A DNA stretch of 64,000 nucleotides, taken from the NCBI RefSeq assembly GCF_002799245.1, contig NZ_NEQV01000004.1, positions 434,001-498,000 of the forward strand, read 5' to 3'. The notes beneath the pieces were generated by a model. That model saw only the letters and a list, made by a program, of their open reading frames with translations. It did not search any database and was not told the DNA's origin. Shown in pieces: positions 49,486 through 59,243 of the stretch (the first letter of the stretch is position 1; each line of letters starts with the position of its first letter). The translations under genes and the position numbers were made by a program. The stretch is from Stenotrophomonas maltophilia (GTDB lineage Bacteria; Pseudomonadota; Gammaproteobacteria; Xanthomonadales; Xanthomonadaceae).

Positions 49486-49513
49486 AAAAAAGAACGGCGC
49501 CCCGAAGGGCGCC
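49486..49513 (-). terminator. intrinsic terminator of the TonB-dependent receptor gene
   Basis: On the minus strand GGCGCCC pairs with GGGCGCC around a 4-base loop, and the stem is followed, after a few bases, by a run of six T. It lies 60 bp after the receptor stop codon. Confidence 0.85.
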
Positions 49514-49574
49514 GCTCTGCTTCCATCCACGGCCAGGAGAGAGGGATGGCCGTGGCGGGAACGCGGTTGCAGGC

Positions 49575-52400
49575 TTAGAAGCGCTGCTGGTACTTCATGT
49601 ACATGAAGCGGCCGATGTCGAAGCCACCGTAGTAGGTGAAGCTGCTGTTCGGCTGGCTGTACATGATCGGGCCCTGGTGGTTGAACACGTTGTTCACGCC
49701 CAGCGACACGGTGCCATCCCACGGCAGGCTGTAACGCACCTGCAGGTCGTGGAAGGTGTTGGAGCCCACCTTGTTGGTCGGCGACGCGCTGGTATACGAC
49801 GAGTTGAAGCCCGGCATGTTGCACTCGTCCATGTACGAGCACTTCTCCTTCATGCTGGAGTAGTAGCGTGCGGTCCAGCCGATGCCGAGGTCGCCGTACT
49901 GCCAATCCAGGTTGAAGGTGGAGCGCACGCGGAAGTCGCCGCCCCAACCGGTACGCTGTTCCACCGGGGTGGTGGCGGCGCTGTCGTTGCGCTGCTCCAG
50001 GTAGTCGGTGTAGGTGGTGTTCCAGTTGACGGCGAGCTTGCCGAACGCGGTTTCCGGCAGGCGGTAGCGCACGTTGATGTCATAGCCGGCGGTTTCGCGG
50101 TAGCCCGCGTTGACCAGCGAGCGGTCCAGCGAAGTGACCTGGCCGTTGCTGCCACGGGCGAAGCGGCCGCAGGCAGCATCCGAACCCTGCACGTAGCACT
50201 GTTCCAGGATGTTGGTGGCCGACTCACCGACGATGGCGTTGTCGATGCGGATCTTCCACCAGTCCAGGCTGACGTCCAGGCCCTGCACGAAGTCCGGGCT
50301 GTAGACCAGGCCCACGGTCCAGGTCTTGGCGGTTTCCGGCTTCAGGTTCGGGTTGGAACCCGAGCTGAAATCGGTGGTGGCCTGCTGGCCGGGCTTGGTG
50401 GCCACGCTGCCATCGCTGTTGAGCTGGCGGAAGTTGGCCGGCACCTTCAGCGCCTGGCAACGGGCGGCCACGGCCGCGCTGGTGGCGGCGGTACCGAAGG
50501 AGGTATCGCACGGGTCGGTGAACGAGTCGCGGCTGCTGACGGTGCCGCCGTACAGGTCATCCACGGTTGGCGCACGGAAGCCGGTGCCGTAGGTGGCGCG
50601 CACCAGCAGGCTGTCGATCGGCTTCCACTTCAGGCCGAACTTGCTGTTGGTGGTCGAACCGAAGTTGTTGTAGTCGGAGTAGCGGCCGGCCATGTCCAGC
50701 GACAGTTCGCGGGCGAACGGCAGGTCGGCCAGCAGCGGCACCTGCAGTTCCAGGTAGACCTCGTTGAGCGAGTAGTTGCCGCGGGTCGGCTGGCCGCCGG
50801 TGCCGGCGATCTCACCCTTCTGCACCATCATGTCCGGGGTGTAGCTGGCTTCCTCGCTGCGGTGCTCGAAGCCCATCGCGGCCAGGATGTCGCCGGCCGG
50901 CAGGGTGAACAGCGAGCCGGAGATGTTGCCGCTGGCGACCTTGGTGGTGCTCTGCATCTTGTCGACGAAGCGGGTGAACAGGTAGTCCTGCACATCCTGG
51001 TTGCTCAGCGAGCCCGGGCCGGTGTAACCCATCGGGGCGGCCGGGTTCCACGGCACGCAGCCGGCGATCACCGCACCCGGTGCACCGCAACGGGCCACGT
51101 TGCCGTCCATGAAGGACGGGCCGACGGCCAGGTTGACGTGCGGCTGGTACATGCTGCCGGTACCGATGCGCTCGCCTTCGTTGCGGTTGTACATGTAGTT
51201 GACGTTCCAGTCCCAGTACCGCGAACCGGTTTCGAAGCTGCCTTCCAGGCCGATGCTGGCGCGCTTGGTTTCCAGGTTGTTCTCGGTGCCGCGCGGCAGT
51301 TCCTCGGTGCGGTGCGCGAACAGCGCGTCCTGGCCCCACAGGTTGAACGCGCTGTCCTTGGACAGGGCGGCACGGCTGCCATTGCGGGCCTGTGCGGCGC
51401 TGACCGAGTACGGGTAGCCGGCCAGGTGCTTGGTCGACTCGCGCTTGCTGTACAGCGCGTCGGCGACGATGCGCAGGTTGTCGGTGATCGAGAAGCCACC
51501 GTTGGCGAACACCGAGGTGCGCTCCAGGCCGGTCAGCAGGCTCATGTTCGACTTGGTGTTGGCACCATCGGCCGGATCCGGCGCATGGAAGTTGCCGGCC
51601 TTGCCCGGGTCGCCGCCCGGGCCCACGGTCAGGTTCTTGCCACCGACGGTGACGTAGCCCCACGGGGTGTTGCCGTTCAGGCCATCGTTCGGGTGACGCG
51701 GGCCGTTGGTGTAACGGCTGAATTCGCGGTCCTTGCCCAGCACCTCGTCTTCCTTGGTGCGCTCGGCGCCCACGCTGAACCAGCCGCGTTCGAAGGTCTT
51801 GCCGAAGGTCGCGCTGTAGGCGCGCTTCTGGCCGTCACCCTGGCCGTACTGGCCCACATAGACGCTGGCTTCGCCGCCATCGAAATTCTTGCGGGTGATG
51901 ATGTTGACCACACCGGCGATGGCATCGGAGCCGTACAGCGCGGAGGCGCCGTCGGTCAGCACTTCCACGCGCTCGACGATGGACGACGGGATCGAGGCCA
52001 GGTCGGAGTAGCCGCCGGCGCTGACGCCCATGCGGCGGCCGTCGATCAGCACCAGGCTGCGTTCCGGGCCCAGGTTGCGCAGGCTCACGTACATGCCGCC
52101 GAAATCGCGCGAAGAGGTCAGCGACGAGGCGCGGCTCATGCTCGGCGCACCGGCGGCAGGAATGTCCTGCAGGATGTCGGCGACGTTGACGTAGCCCTTC
52201 TTCTCGATCTCGGCGCGGTTGAGCGCGACCACCGGCTGTGCGGTTTCGACACTGGCCTGGCGGATGCGCGAGCCGGTGATTTCGATGCGGTCGAGGTTGG
52301 TCGGGGTATCGCCGGCGCTCTGTGCGAAGGCGGGGGTGCTGCAGCTGGCGGCCAGCGCGATGACGATCGCGTTGCGCAGCGGATTGGTTTTCAGGGACAT
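49575..52400 (-). CDS. TonB-dependent outer-membrane receptor
   Basis: A 941-residue precursor from ATG 52400. It has a signal peptide (IVIALAASCSTPAFAQ), a plug domain (LDRIEITGSRIRQ, then ADILQDIPAAG, VLIDGRRM, VERVEVLTDGASALYGSDAIAGVVNI) and a long beta-barrel ending in an aromatic residue (YMKYQQRF). This plug style is common in xanthomonad receptors for sugars, peptides or siderophores; the substrate is not readable. It is monocistronic, with a good terminator, and flanked by two related palindromes. Confidence 0.92.
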   Translation of the reverse strand: MSLKTNPLRNAIVIALAASCSTPAFAQSAGDTPTNLDRIEITGSRIRQASVETAQPVVALNRAEIEKKGYVNVADILQDIPAAGAPSMSRASSLTSSRDFGGMYVSLRNLGPERSLVLIDGRRMGVSAGGYSDLASIPSSIVERVEVLTDGASALYGSDAIAGVVNIITRKNFDGGEASVYVGQYGQGDGQKRAYSATFGKTFERGWFSVGAERTKEDEVLGKDREFSRYTNGPRHPNDGLNGNTPWGYVTVGGKNLTVGPGGDPGKAGNFHAPDPADGANTKSNMSLLTGLERTSVFANGGFSITDNLRIVADALYSKRESTKHLAGYPYSVSAAQARNGSRAALSKDSAFNLWGQDALFAHRTEELPRGTENNLETKRASIGLEGSFETGSRYWDWNVNYMYNRNEGERIGTGSMYQPHVNLAVGPSFMDGNVARCGAPGAVIAGCVPWNPAAPMGYTGPGSLSNQDVQDYLFTRFVDKMQSTTKVASGNISGSLFTLPAGDILAAMGFEHRSEEASYTPDMMVQKGEIAGTGGQPTRGNYSLNEVYLELQVPLLADLPFARELSLDMAGRYSDYNNFGSTTNSKFGLKWKPIDSLLVRATYGTGFRAPTVDDLYGGTVSSRDSFTDPCDTSFGTAATSAAVAARCQALKVPANFRQLNSDGSVATKPGQQATTDFSSGSNPNLKPETAKTWTVGLVYSPDFVQGLDVSLDWWKIRIDNAIVGESATNILEQCYVQGSDAACGRFARGSNGQVTSLDRSLVNAGYRETAGYDINVRYRLPETAFGKLAVNWNTTYTDYLEQRNDSAATTPVEQRTGWGGDFRVRSTFNLDWQYGDLGIGWTARYYSSMKEKCSYMDECNMPGFNSSYTSASPTNKVGSNTFHDLQVRYSLPWDGTVSLGVNNVFNHQGPIMYSQPNSSFTYYGGFDIGRFMYMKYQQRF

Positions 52401-52702
52401 CCGTGAAATCTCGTGTTTCAGTAAAAACAAGCGCCCGTTCTATGGGCGCGTGGGGTGCTGCAAACCAACGTGGGGGGCGCGATTCTAGAGTGTTTCCATT
52501 CGTAACTGTTTGTCTCGACGCCGCTGGACGTGCGCGAAAATGAATCGCAACCAACAATCCACAGATGCGCTGTGCGCAGCGTCACGCGCGCTGCGTTTGC
52601 GATGGGCAGAGGCATCGATAGCGGCGGATTTCCGGCGATCTGTAGCAGCGTGTGCGCGCAGGCATTCATCCACGCATGGCGTGGATCTACTGCACCGAGA
52701 TC

Positions 52703-52741
52703 GGGGTCAGATCCCTTCGCGTAGCGAAGGGATCTGACCCC
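52703..52741. repeat. long palindrome, copy 2
   Basis: A perfect 18-bp inverted repeat around GTA (GGGGTCAGATCCCTTCGC and its complement). It belongs to the same family as 49437-49475. Confidence 0.85.
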
Positions 52742-52748
52742 GCCAACG

Positions 52749-52778
52749 AAAAAAGGGACGGAGCCTTCGCTCCGTCCC
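52749..52778 (-). terminator. intrinsic terminator of the export operon
   Basis: On the minus strand GGGACGGAGC pairs with GCTCCGTCCC around a GAAG loop and runs into six T. It lies 35 bp after the last gene of the operon (52813-57360). Confidence 0.87.
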
Positions 52779-52812
52779 CCTGCGGGATGCGCAGTCCATC
52801 GCTGCGTGATGC

Positions 52813-54135
52813 TCAGGTTTCGCGCAGCGCCGTAGTGATCGGCAAACGCGCCGCGCGCAGTGCCGGGAACAGGCCGCCGACCAGGCCGATGCCCAGTGCC
52901 CATTTCAGGCCGGTCCACAGCAGTTCCGGCGACACGTGGAACTTGAACACCACCGCGCTGAAGTTGCTGCCGATGGTGGACACGCTGTAGCCATTGAACA
53001 GCAGCCATGCGACCGCACACCCGAGCAGGCCGCCGAGCAGCGCCAGCAGCATCGTCTCCAGCATCACCGCGGTCACCACCGGCAGGCCGCGGAAGCCGAT
53101 CGCGCGCATGGTGGCGATTTCGCGCGCGCGCGTGGCCACCGCCGCATACATGGTGTTGAGCGCGCCGAACACTGCACCGACCGCCATGATCGTGCCGATC
53201 ACCTTGCCGAGGATGTCGATCAGCTTGGTCAGCCCGCCGCCCTGCTTGCCGTAGTAGACGCGGGTGGTTTCCACGTCCAGTTTCAGGCGCGGGTCGGCGG
53301 CGACGGCTGCCTTGAACTGCTCGAAGCCGGCCTTGCCCTCGGTGCGTACGCTGATCGACTGCCAGGCACTGCGCTGGTAGGTGGTGGCCAGCGTATCGGC
53401 GTCGGTCCACAGTTCCGAATCATGCGCATCACCGGTGGCGAACACGCCGACCACGGTCCAGGTCTGGTTGCCCAGGTTCAGCGTCTTGCCGACCTCCATG
53501 TTGCGGAACTGGCCCTTCGCACCCTGGCCGACCACGATCTCGCGCAGGCCGGGGGCGAATTTGCGGCCTTCGATGATCTTGACCTTGTCATGCACCGCCC
53601 ACGCCTGTGGGCCGACGCCGCGGAACTGCGCGTTGACGTCGGTGCCATCGGACTTCGACACCAGGTTGACCACCTGCGACAGCTCCGGCGACAACAGCGG
53701 CCGGCCCTGTGCATCGCGGCTGATGCCCGGCAGGGTGGACAGCGTCGGTACCTGCTCGCGGGTGATCACCGAGTTGGTTTCGGCCTGCGAGCCACCGCGC
53801 AGCACGATGGCGGTGGTGTCGTCGCCGGTGTTGTTGAGCGTGGCCTGGAAGCCTTCGCCCATCGCCAGCATCGCCACCAGCACGCCGACCACGCCGGCGA
53901 TGCCGACTACGATCACCGAGGAGGCGCCCCAGCGCTGCGGCAGGCTGGCCACACCGATGCGGGTGGCGGCCAGGGCCAGCCGTCCGCCACGGGTCAGCAG
54001 CAGCCACAGCGCCAGCAGCACGGCCACGGCCAGCACGCCGATCCACGGCAGGCTGATCCAGAGCACCAGGCCGATCACCAGCAGCAGCACGGTGACCGCG
54101 TTGCCCAACCACTTCTTGAGTTTGCTCTTGAACAT
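52813..54135 (-). CDS. ABC transporter permease, MacB/FtsX type (distal)
   Basis: The 440-residue protein has two N-terminal membrane helices (residues 14-44), a third at about 73-93, a large periplasmic domain (about 95-310) and three C-terminal helices of the FtsX/MacB_C kind (TIMAVGAVFGALNTMYAAV, REIATMRAIGF, then FPALRAARLPITTALRET at the end). It is the second of two different FtsX-type permeases in the operon, so the exporter may be a heterodimer. Fourteen bases separate it from the upstream permease gene. Confidence 0.85.
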   Translation of the reverse strand: MFKSKLKKWLGNAVTVLLLVIGLVLWISLPWIGVLAVAVLLALWLLLTRGGRLALAATRIGVASLPQRWGASSVIVVGIAGVVGVLVAMLAMGEGFQATLNNTGDDTTAIVLRGGSQAETNSVITREQVPTLSTLPGISRDAQGRPLLSPELSQVVNLVSKSDGTDVNAQFRGVGPQAWAVHDKVKIIEGRKFAPGLREIVVGQGAKGQFRNMEVGKTLNLGNQTWTVVGVFATGDAHDSELWTDADTLATTYQRSAWQSISVRTEGKAGFEQFKAAVAADPRLKLDVETTRVYYGKQGGGLTKLIDILGKVIGTIMAVGAVFGALNTMYAAVATRAREIATMRAIGFRGLPVVTAVMLETMLLALLGGLLGCAVAWLLFNGYSVSTIGSNFSAVVFKFHVSPELLWTGLKWALGIGLVGGLFPALRAARLPITTALRET

Positions 54136-54148
54136 GTCGGTGTCCTCC

Positions 54149-55306
54149 TCAGCGGCCGGCCAGTGCGTCGACGATCTTCAGGCGCTTGGCACGCAGCGCC
54201 GGCAGCAGGCCGACGATGATGCCGATCACCACGATCAGGCCCAGCCCCATCAGCCAGGTTGGCGTGGGCACGTGCGGTGGCAGCATGCCTATGCTCTTCG
54301 GACTGATCACCGGCAGGATCAGCGCAGCCAGGCCCATGCCGATCAGGCCCCCGAGGCCGATCAGCAGCACCGACTCCACCATCACCAGGGTCAGCACGGT
54401 GCTGTCCTTGAAGCCCAGTGTCTTCAGCGTGGCCAGCTCCGGCACGCGCTCGCGCACCGCCTGTGCCATGGTGTTGCCGGTCAGCAGCAGCAGGGTGAAG
54501 AACACCGCGCCCATGATCGAGGTGACGATCATGCCGATATCCGCGAACTGCTTGACGAAGGCCTGCTGGAACGCCGATTCGGTCTGGGTCTTGGTCTCGT
54601 GGTCGGAGTTGGCCGAGATCGCATCGATGGCCTGCGCCACCCGCGAGGAGTGGTCGGGGTTGTCCAGCGTCACCGTGTACCAGCTCACCTGGTTCTTGAT
54701 GTAATCGTTGGATTCATCGAAGTACTTCCAGTTCATCATCAACTGGCGTTCTTCGTTTGCCGCCAGCGCGCGGTCCTTGGAGCGGTAGATGCCCTTCAGC
54801 TCCAGCGGCCAGTCGTTGCTGCCGCCGCGCGGGAAGATCGTCGCCTGCAGTGGGATGGTATCGCCGATCTTCCAGCCGAACTGCTTGGCCAGGGTCTCGC
54901 CGACGATGGCGCCGGTGCGGGTCTGCTTCCAGTCTTCCAGCTGTGCCGGGTCGATCTGCAGTTCGCGGTAGACATCGAAGTAGTTGGGTGACACCGAGAA
55001 GTTCGGGAAGAAGTTCTTTGGGTCCTGGTAGATGCCGCCGAACCACATGCCGTAGGCCACGTCGCGCACGCCGGCCACCTGGCGGATCTGGGTTTCCAGG
55101 CGGATCGGCAGCGACTGGGTGATCGACAGCCGCGAGGCCACCACCAGGCGGTTGGCGCCTTCCACGCTGCCACCCGACGAGAACGCCACGCGCACCGAAT
55201 CGAGCATGCCGAACAGCAGGAACGCGGCCACCACCGACAGCAGGGTCAGCAGGGTACGGGTGCGGCTGCGGAACAGCTGTGCCCACACCAACGAGAAGTA
55301 TTTCAT
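54149..55306 (-). CDS. ABC transporter permease, MacB/FtsX type (proximal)
   Basis: The 385-residue protein has one N-terminal helix ([22 protein letters not shown]), a periplasmic domain (about 45-260) and three C-terminal helices. The second contains [20 protein letters not shown]. It ends [17 protein letters not shown], the usual FtsX-family tail. It lies 15 bases downstream of the ATPase gene. With the second permease and the membrane fusion protein it builds a MacAB-like exporter; the cargo is unknown. Confidence 0.85.
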   Translation of the reverse strand: MKYFSLVWAQLFRSRTRTLLTLLSVVAAFLLFGMLDSVRVAFSSGGSVEGANRLVVASRLSITQSLPIRLETQIRQVAGVRDVAYGMWFGGIYQDPKNFFPNFSVSPNYFDVYRELQIDPAQLEDWKQTRTGAIVGETLAKQFGWKIGDTIPLQATIFPRGGSNDWPLELKGIYRSKDRALAANEERQLMMNWKYFDESNDYIKNQVSWYTVTLDNPDHSSRVAQAIDAISANSDHETKTQTESAFQQAFVKQFADIGMIVTSIMGAVFFTLLLLTGNTMAQAVRERVPELATLKTLGFKDSTVLTLVMVESVLLIGLGGLIGMGLAALILPVISPKSIGMLPPHVPTPTWLMGLGLIVVIGIIVGLLPALRAKRLKIVDALAGR

Positions 55307-55320
55307 CGCCGTGGCCTCCG

Positions 55321-56010
55321 TCAGTGGGCCAGCGGCGCGTCGGCCAGCTCGCCCTTGTCCAGGTGCACCGTGTGCGTGGCGTACTCGGCGGCCTTCGGGT
55401 CATGGGTGACCATGATGATGGTCTTGCCGTGTTCGCGGTTGAGCTGCTGCAGCAGGCCGAGGATCTCCTCGGCGGATTGGCGGTCGAGGTCGCCGGTCGG
55501 TTCGTCGCAGATCAGGAAGGTCGGGTCGGAGACGATCGCGCGGGCGATCGCCACGCGCTGCTGCTGGCCGCCGGACAGCTCATTCGGGCGATGGCTGCGG
55601 CGGTCGGCCAGGCCAACCAGGGTCAGCGCGATTTCCGCATTGCGGCGCCGCTGGGCGGCATTGAGGTGGGTCAGCAGCAGCGGCAGCTCCACGTTCTTCT
55701 GTGCGGTCAGCATGGGCATCAGGTTGTAGAACTGGAATACGAAGCCGACGTGGTGGCTGCGCCAGGTCGACAGCTGGCCGCCGCTCATCTGGTCGATGCG
55801 CTCGCCTTCGATGCTGATCTCGCCGCCGCTGGGGTTGTCCAGGCCGCCGATCAGGTTGAGCAGGGTGGTCTTGCCCGAGCCGGACGGGCCCATCAGCGCG
55901 ACGAAGTCGCCGCTGGCGATGTCCAGGTCGATGCCGTGCAGCACCTGCACTTTCTCGGGGCCACGCTGGTAGGTCTTGGTGATGTTGCGCAGTGAAACCA
56001 GGGTCGACAT
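55321..56010 (-). CDS. ABC transporter ATP-binding protein, MacB/LolD type
   Basis: The 229-residue ATPase has Walker [10 protein letters not shown] (about residues 41-49), Q-loop in [10 protein letters not shown], signature [14 protein letters not shown], Walker [12 protein letters not shown] and switch His in MVTHDP. Its length and LolD-like sequence suit FtsX-type permeases. No permease is fused, unlike E. coli MacB. The membrane-fusion gene is 102 bp upstream. Confidence 0.92.
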   Translation of the reverse strand: MSTLVSLRNITKTYQRGPEKVQVLHGIDLDIASGDFVALMGPSGSGKTTLLNLIGGLDNPSGGEISIEGERIDQMSGGQLSTWRSHHVGFVFQFYNLMPMLTAQKNVELPLLLTHLNAAQRRRNAEIALTLVGLADRRSHRPNELSGGQQQRVAIARAIVSDPTFLICDEPTGDLDRQSAEEILGLLQQLNREHGKTIIMVTHDPKAAEYATHTVHLDKGELADAPLAH

Positions 56011-56112
56011 GGGTGGTTCTCCACGGAAGGCGGGAAACGGGGAAGCGCCGCGGCGATGGCCGCAGGCGTGCGTCGAGCGGTGCTGCCGGCGGCGCCCACG
56101 GGCGCCAGGCCG

Positions 56113-57360
56113 TTACTGCGCTTGTTTCTGTTGCACCTTGGCGCCATCGCGCAGCGTGTCCGGCGGGTTCACCACCACCGGTTCACCCGCGCTCACGCCC
56201 TTGAGGATCTGGCGGTCCTTGCCCATCGCCTGGCCGGCCTCGACGGTGCGCTGCTGCACCCGGCTACCGTCACCCAGCACGAAGGCCACCGAGGCACCCT
56301 CACGCTGCACTACGGCGCCGCCCGGCACGCGCACGCCTTGCGGCTTGGCGGCCACCTGCGGCTGCGCCTGTTCCAGGAAGCTGACCCGCACGCCCATTTC
56401 CGGCACGATGCGCGGGTCTTTCACCTTCAGCGCCACACGGACCTTCACCGTGGCCTTGCCGCGGTCGGCGGTGGGGATGATGGCGATCACCTCGCCGGGA
56501 ATCTTCCATTCCGGGTAGGCATTGAGCGTGGCTTCCACCGGCATCTTCGGCTGCACGCGGCCGATGAAGGCCTCGCCGACCTCGACTTCGATCTCCAGCG
56601 AGTCCATGTCGACGATGGTGCCGATGCCGGTACGGGTGAAGCCGCCACCGGCCGACAGCGGCGAGACGATCTCACCCGGTTGCGCCGCCTTGGCGGTGAC
56701 CACGCCGGAGAACGGTGCGCGCACCACGTTGTTGTCCACGCCGAGGTCGGCGATGGCCAGCTGGTCGTGGGCGACCTTGACGTTGCGCTGCGCCGTATCC
56801 AACTGCGCACGCAGGCTGTCGCGCTGGGCCACGGCCTGGTCGTACTGCGAGCGCGAGACCAGTTGCTGGCCGACCAGCGCCTGCAGGCGGCTGGCTTCGG
56901 CGGCGGCCTGCTTCTGCTGTGCCTCCAGCCCGGCTACCTGGCTGCGTGCGGCCTGCAGCTGCGAGGCATACAGGCTGCGCTGCGCGTCGGCATCGATCGG
57001 GTCCAGCGTGGCCATCACCTGGCCGGCCTCGACCCGCATGCCTTCCTCGATCATCACTTCGCGTACCTTGCCGGTGATCTTGGCCGACACCGTGGCCATG
57101 CGCCGGGCAACCACATAGCCGCTGGCGTCGAGCACCGAGCTGCTGGCGCTGCCCTGCTGGATGGCCACCGCGGGGGCAGTTTCCACCTCCACGGCCGGTG
57201 CGCGGCCGAACAGGAAGGCCACGGCGGCGGCGATCAGCAACACGACCACGATGATCGCGATCCACAGCCCACGGCGGCCACCGCCATTGCCTCCGGAGGC
57301 CGGCGGGGGCGATTTGCGGTCGATACGGAGTTCCTTCAACAGCTCGGCAGAAGCGTTCAT
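56113..57360 (-). CDS. periplasmic adaptor (HlyD/MacA family) of the export operon
   Basis: About 415 residues: one N-terminal membrane helix (LWIAIIVVVLLIAAAVAFLF), a barrel-sandwich hybrid domain, a coiled-coil hairpin (about 105-190, LQAARSQVAGLEAQQKQAAAEASRL) and C-terminal beta domains. This is a membrane fusion protein linking an inner-membrane ABC exporter to an outer-membrane channel; no TolC-type gene is adjacent. ATG 57360 follows GGAA; ATG 57369 is also possible. It is the first gene of the four-gene minus-strand operon. Confidence 0.88.
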   Translation of the reverse strand: MNASAELLKELRIDRKSPPPASGGNGGGRRGLWIAIIVVVLLIAAAVAFLFGRAPAVEVETAPAVAIQQGSASSSVLDASGYVVARRMATVSAKITGKVREVMIEEGMRVEAGQVMATLDPIDADAQRSLYASQLQAARSQVAGLEAQQKQAAAEASRLQALVGQQLVSRSQYDQAVAQRDSLRAQLDTAQRNVKVAHDQLAIADLGVDNNVVRAPFSGVVTAKAAQPGEIVSPLSAGGGFTRTGIGTIVDMDSLEIEVEVGEAFIGRVQPKMPVEATLNAYPEWKIPGEVIAIIPTADRGKATVKVRVALKVKDPRIVPEMGVRVSFLEQAQPQVAAKPQGVRVPGGAVVQREGASVAFVLGDGSRVQQRTVEAGQAMGKDRQILKGVSAGEPVVVNPPDTLRDGAKVQQKQAQ

Positions 57361-57467
57361 TCGTTCCATCACAGGCGTTCGGGCGGGTATGGCCGGAAGG
57401 GCGGACGGCGGCGGTTCCGGCGGTGAGCGTGCGGCACAGCATGCAGGCAGGCACAGCGATGACGGCA

Positions 57468-57481
57468 GTGACAGCTGTCAC
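57468..57481. promoter_or_regulatory. operator-like palindrome GTGACAGCTGTCAC in a divergent promoter region
   Basis: A perfect 14-bp palindrome lies between the export operon and the divergent ABC/two-component operon, with more TGAC motifs within 15 bp. It is well placed to be the site of the DesR-like regulator encoded at 60464-61066, but this is inference. Confidence 0.5.
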
Positions 57482-57531
57482 CCGATGACACTGACGGCGG
57501 CAACTGCGAAACGTGACCACGGCGGCACAGG

Positions 57532-58458
57532 ATGGCAACGTCCCCGCTACCGGTACCGCTCATGGATCCGATCGCCCCGTCGCTGGCCCGCCTGCAGCAG
57601 GTGCAGGTGCGCTATCGCGACCATACCGCCCTGCAGGGCATCGACCTGCAGGTCCGCGCTGGCCAGGTGCTGGCATTGCTGGGCCGCAACGGTGCCGGCA
57701 AGAGTACCGCGATCGGCGTGCTGTTGGGCCTGCGTCGTGCCGATGCCGGCCAGGTCGAGCTGCTTGGCGGCGACCCGCAGCAGCGTGCCAACCGTGTTGG
57801 CCTGGGCGTGATGCTGCAGAGCACCAGCCTGCCGCCGATGCTGAAGGTGGACGAACTGGTGGCGCAGGCCAGCGCCTGCTATCCCGACCCGATGCCGCTG
57901 CAGGAGGTGCTGCAGCGCGCTGGCCTGCAGGCACTGGCGCGGCGTCGCTACGGCCAGCTGTCCGGTGGCCAGCAGCGCGCGGTGCAGTTCGCCATCGCGC
58001 TGTGCGGCCGCCCACGCGTGCTGTTCCTGGACGAGCCCACCACCGGCCTGGACATCCAGGCGCGGCAGGCGATGTGGCAGTCCATCCGGCAACTGGTGGC
58101 CGAAGGCTGCGGCGTGCTGCTGACCACCCACTACCTGGAGGAGGCCGAAGCACTGGCGCAGCAGGTGGTGGTACTGGAGCAGGGGCGGGTAGTGGCCGAT
58201 GCACCGCTGGGCGAGCTGCGCCTGGCCGACCGGCCGCGCCGGATTCGCTGCCGCAGCGGGCTGTCCGCCGAAGACGTGCAGCACTGGCCGGGCGTGCAGC
58301 AGGTGCAGCGCGACGGAGACTACCTGCAGCTGCTGGCCAGTCCGGCCGAACCGGTGGTGGCGCGTCTGCTGGCTGCCGACACCCAGCTGCGCGAACTGGA
58401 AGTGCAGGGCGCGGCCTTGGCCGACGCCTTCCTCGACATGACCCGGGAGGCCGCATGA
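57532..58458 (+). CDS. ABC transporter ATP-binding protein (DesKR-linked exporter)
   Basis: The 308-residue ATPase has Walker A GRNGAGKST, signature LSGGQQRAVQFA, Walker B VLFLDEPTTGLD and switch His in LTTHYLEEAE. About 85 C-terminal residues form a regulatory domain, as in CcmA/DrrA-type ATPases. Start at ATG 57532; ATG 57562 is an alternative. It overlaps the permease gene by 4 bp. Multidrug or lipid-related export is typical for this class; the substrate is unknown. Confidence 0.88.
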   Translation: MATSPLPVPLMDPIAPSLARLQQVQVRYRDHTALQGIDLQVRAGQVLALLGRNGAGKSTAIGVLLGLRRADAGQVELLGGDPQQRANRVGLGVMLQSTSLPPMLKVDELVAQASACYPDPMPLQEVLQRAGLQALARRRYGQLSGGQQRAVQFAIALCGRPRVLFLDEPTTGLDIQARQAMWQSIRQLVAEGCGVLLTTHYLEEAEALAQQVVVLEQGRVVADAPLGELRLADRPRRIRCRSGLSAEDVQHWPGVQQVQRDGDYLQLLASPAEPVVARLLAADTQLRELEVQGAALADAFLDMTREAA

Positions 58459-59237
58459 ATACCCTGAACCCGCCAGTCGCCGCTGCGCGCCCGCTCTCGA
58501 GCTGGCGCCGCGCGCTGCGCCCGTACCGCGCCGAACTGCAGGCCGAGCTGCGCCGCGCCTGGCGCACGCCCGCCTTCGCCGTGCCCTCGCTGCTGTTCCC
58601 GGTGTTGTTCTACCTGTTGTTCGGCGTGTTGCTGGACCGCGGCCATGCACCGCTGTACCTGCTGGCCACCTATTGCGTGTTCGGCGCGATGGCCCCGGCG
58701 TTGTTCGGCTTCGGCGTGCAGCTGGCGCTGGACCGCGAAGGCGGCCTGCTGACCCTCAAGCGCGCGCTGCCGATGCCGGCGGCCGCGCCGTTGCTGGCGC
58801 GGTTGGCGATGGCGGTGATGTTCGCGCTGCTGGTGGGCGCGCTGTTGATCGGCGTGGCGCGCGTGTTCGGTGGTGTGCACCTGCAGGTGGTGCAGATGCT
58901 GCAGCTGCTGGCGGTGGCAGGACTGGCGGCGCTGCCGCTGGGCGCGATCGGGCTGTTGATCGGCAGCCATGTCAGCGCCAGCGCGGCGCCGGCGATGGTC
59001 AACCTGGTCTACCTGCCGCTGGCGTTGCTGTCGGGCCTGTGGCTGCCGCTGTCGGCGTTGCCCAAGGCGTTTTCGATGATGGCACCGCTGTGGCCGACCT
59101 GGCACCTGGCGCAGCTGGCGCTGCCGGTGGTCGGGCTGCCATCGGAGGGCAGTCTCGCCGGCCATCTGCTGGTGCTGCTGGCGGTCACGCTGGTGGCACT
59201 GCTGCTGGCGCGGCGCCGCCTGCGCCGGATCGGCTGA
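58455..59237 (+). CDS. ABC-2 type transporter permease
   Basis: A 260-residue protein with six hydrophobic helices (VPSLLFPVLFYLLFGVLL at the start, LAGHLLVLLAVTLVALLLA at the end) and the ABC-2 pattern LALLSGLWLPLSALPKAF before the last helices. GGGAGG precedes the ATG, which overlaps the ATPase stop. It forms the membrane part of the exporter controlled by the adjacent two-component system. Confidence 0.87.
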   Translation: MNTLNPPVAAARPLSSWRRALRPYRAELQAELRRAWRTPAFAVPSLLFPVLFYLLFGVLLDRGHAPLYLLATYCVFGAMAPALFGFGVQLALDREGGLLTLKRALPMPAAAPLLARLAMAVMFALLVGALLIGVARVFGGVHLQVVQMLQLLAVAGLAALPLGAIGLLIGSHVSASAAPAMVNLVYLPLALLSGLWLPLSALPKAFSMMAPLWPTWHLAQLALPVVGLPSEGSLAGHLLVLLAVTLVALLLARRRLRRIG

Positions 59238-59243
59238 ACTGGC

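Larger units (their letters stand above)
52401..52812. other. 412-bp region upstream of the receptor gene
   Basis: It holds the receptor's leader, a -10-like TAGAAT on the minus strand near 52482-52487, the palindrome at 52703-52741 and the terminator at 52749-52778. A short segment near 52670-52690 (GCATGGCGTGGATCTACTG) resembles one in the repeat region at 61350-61370. No gene is supported. Confidence 0.5.
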
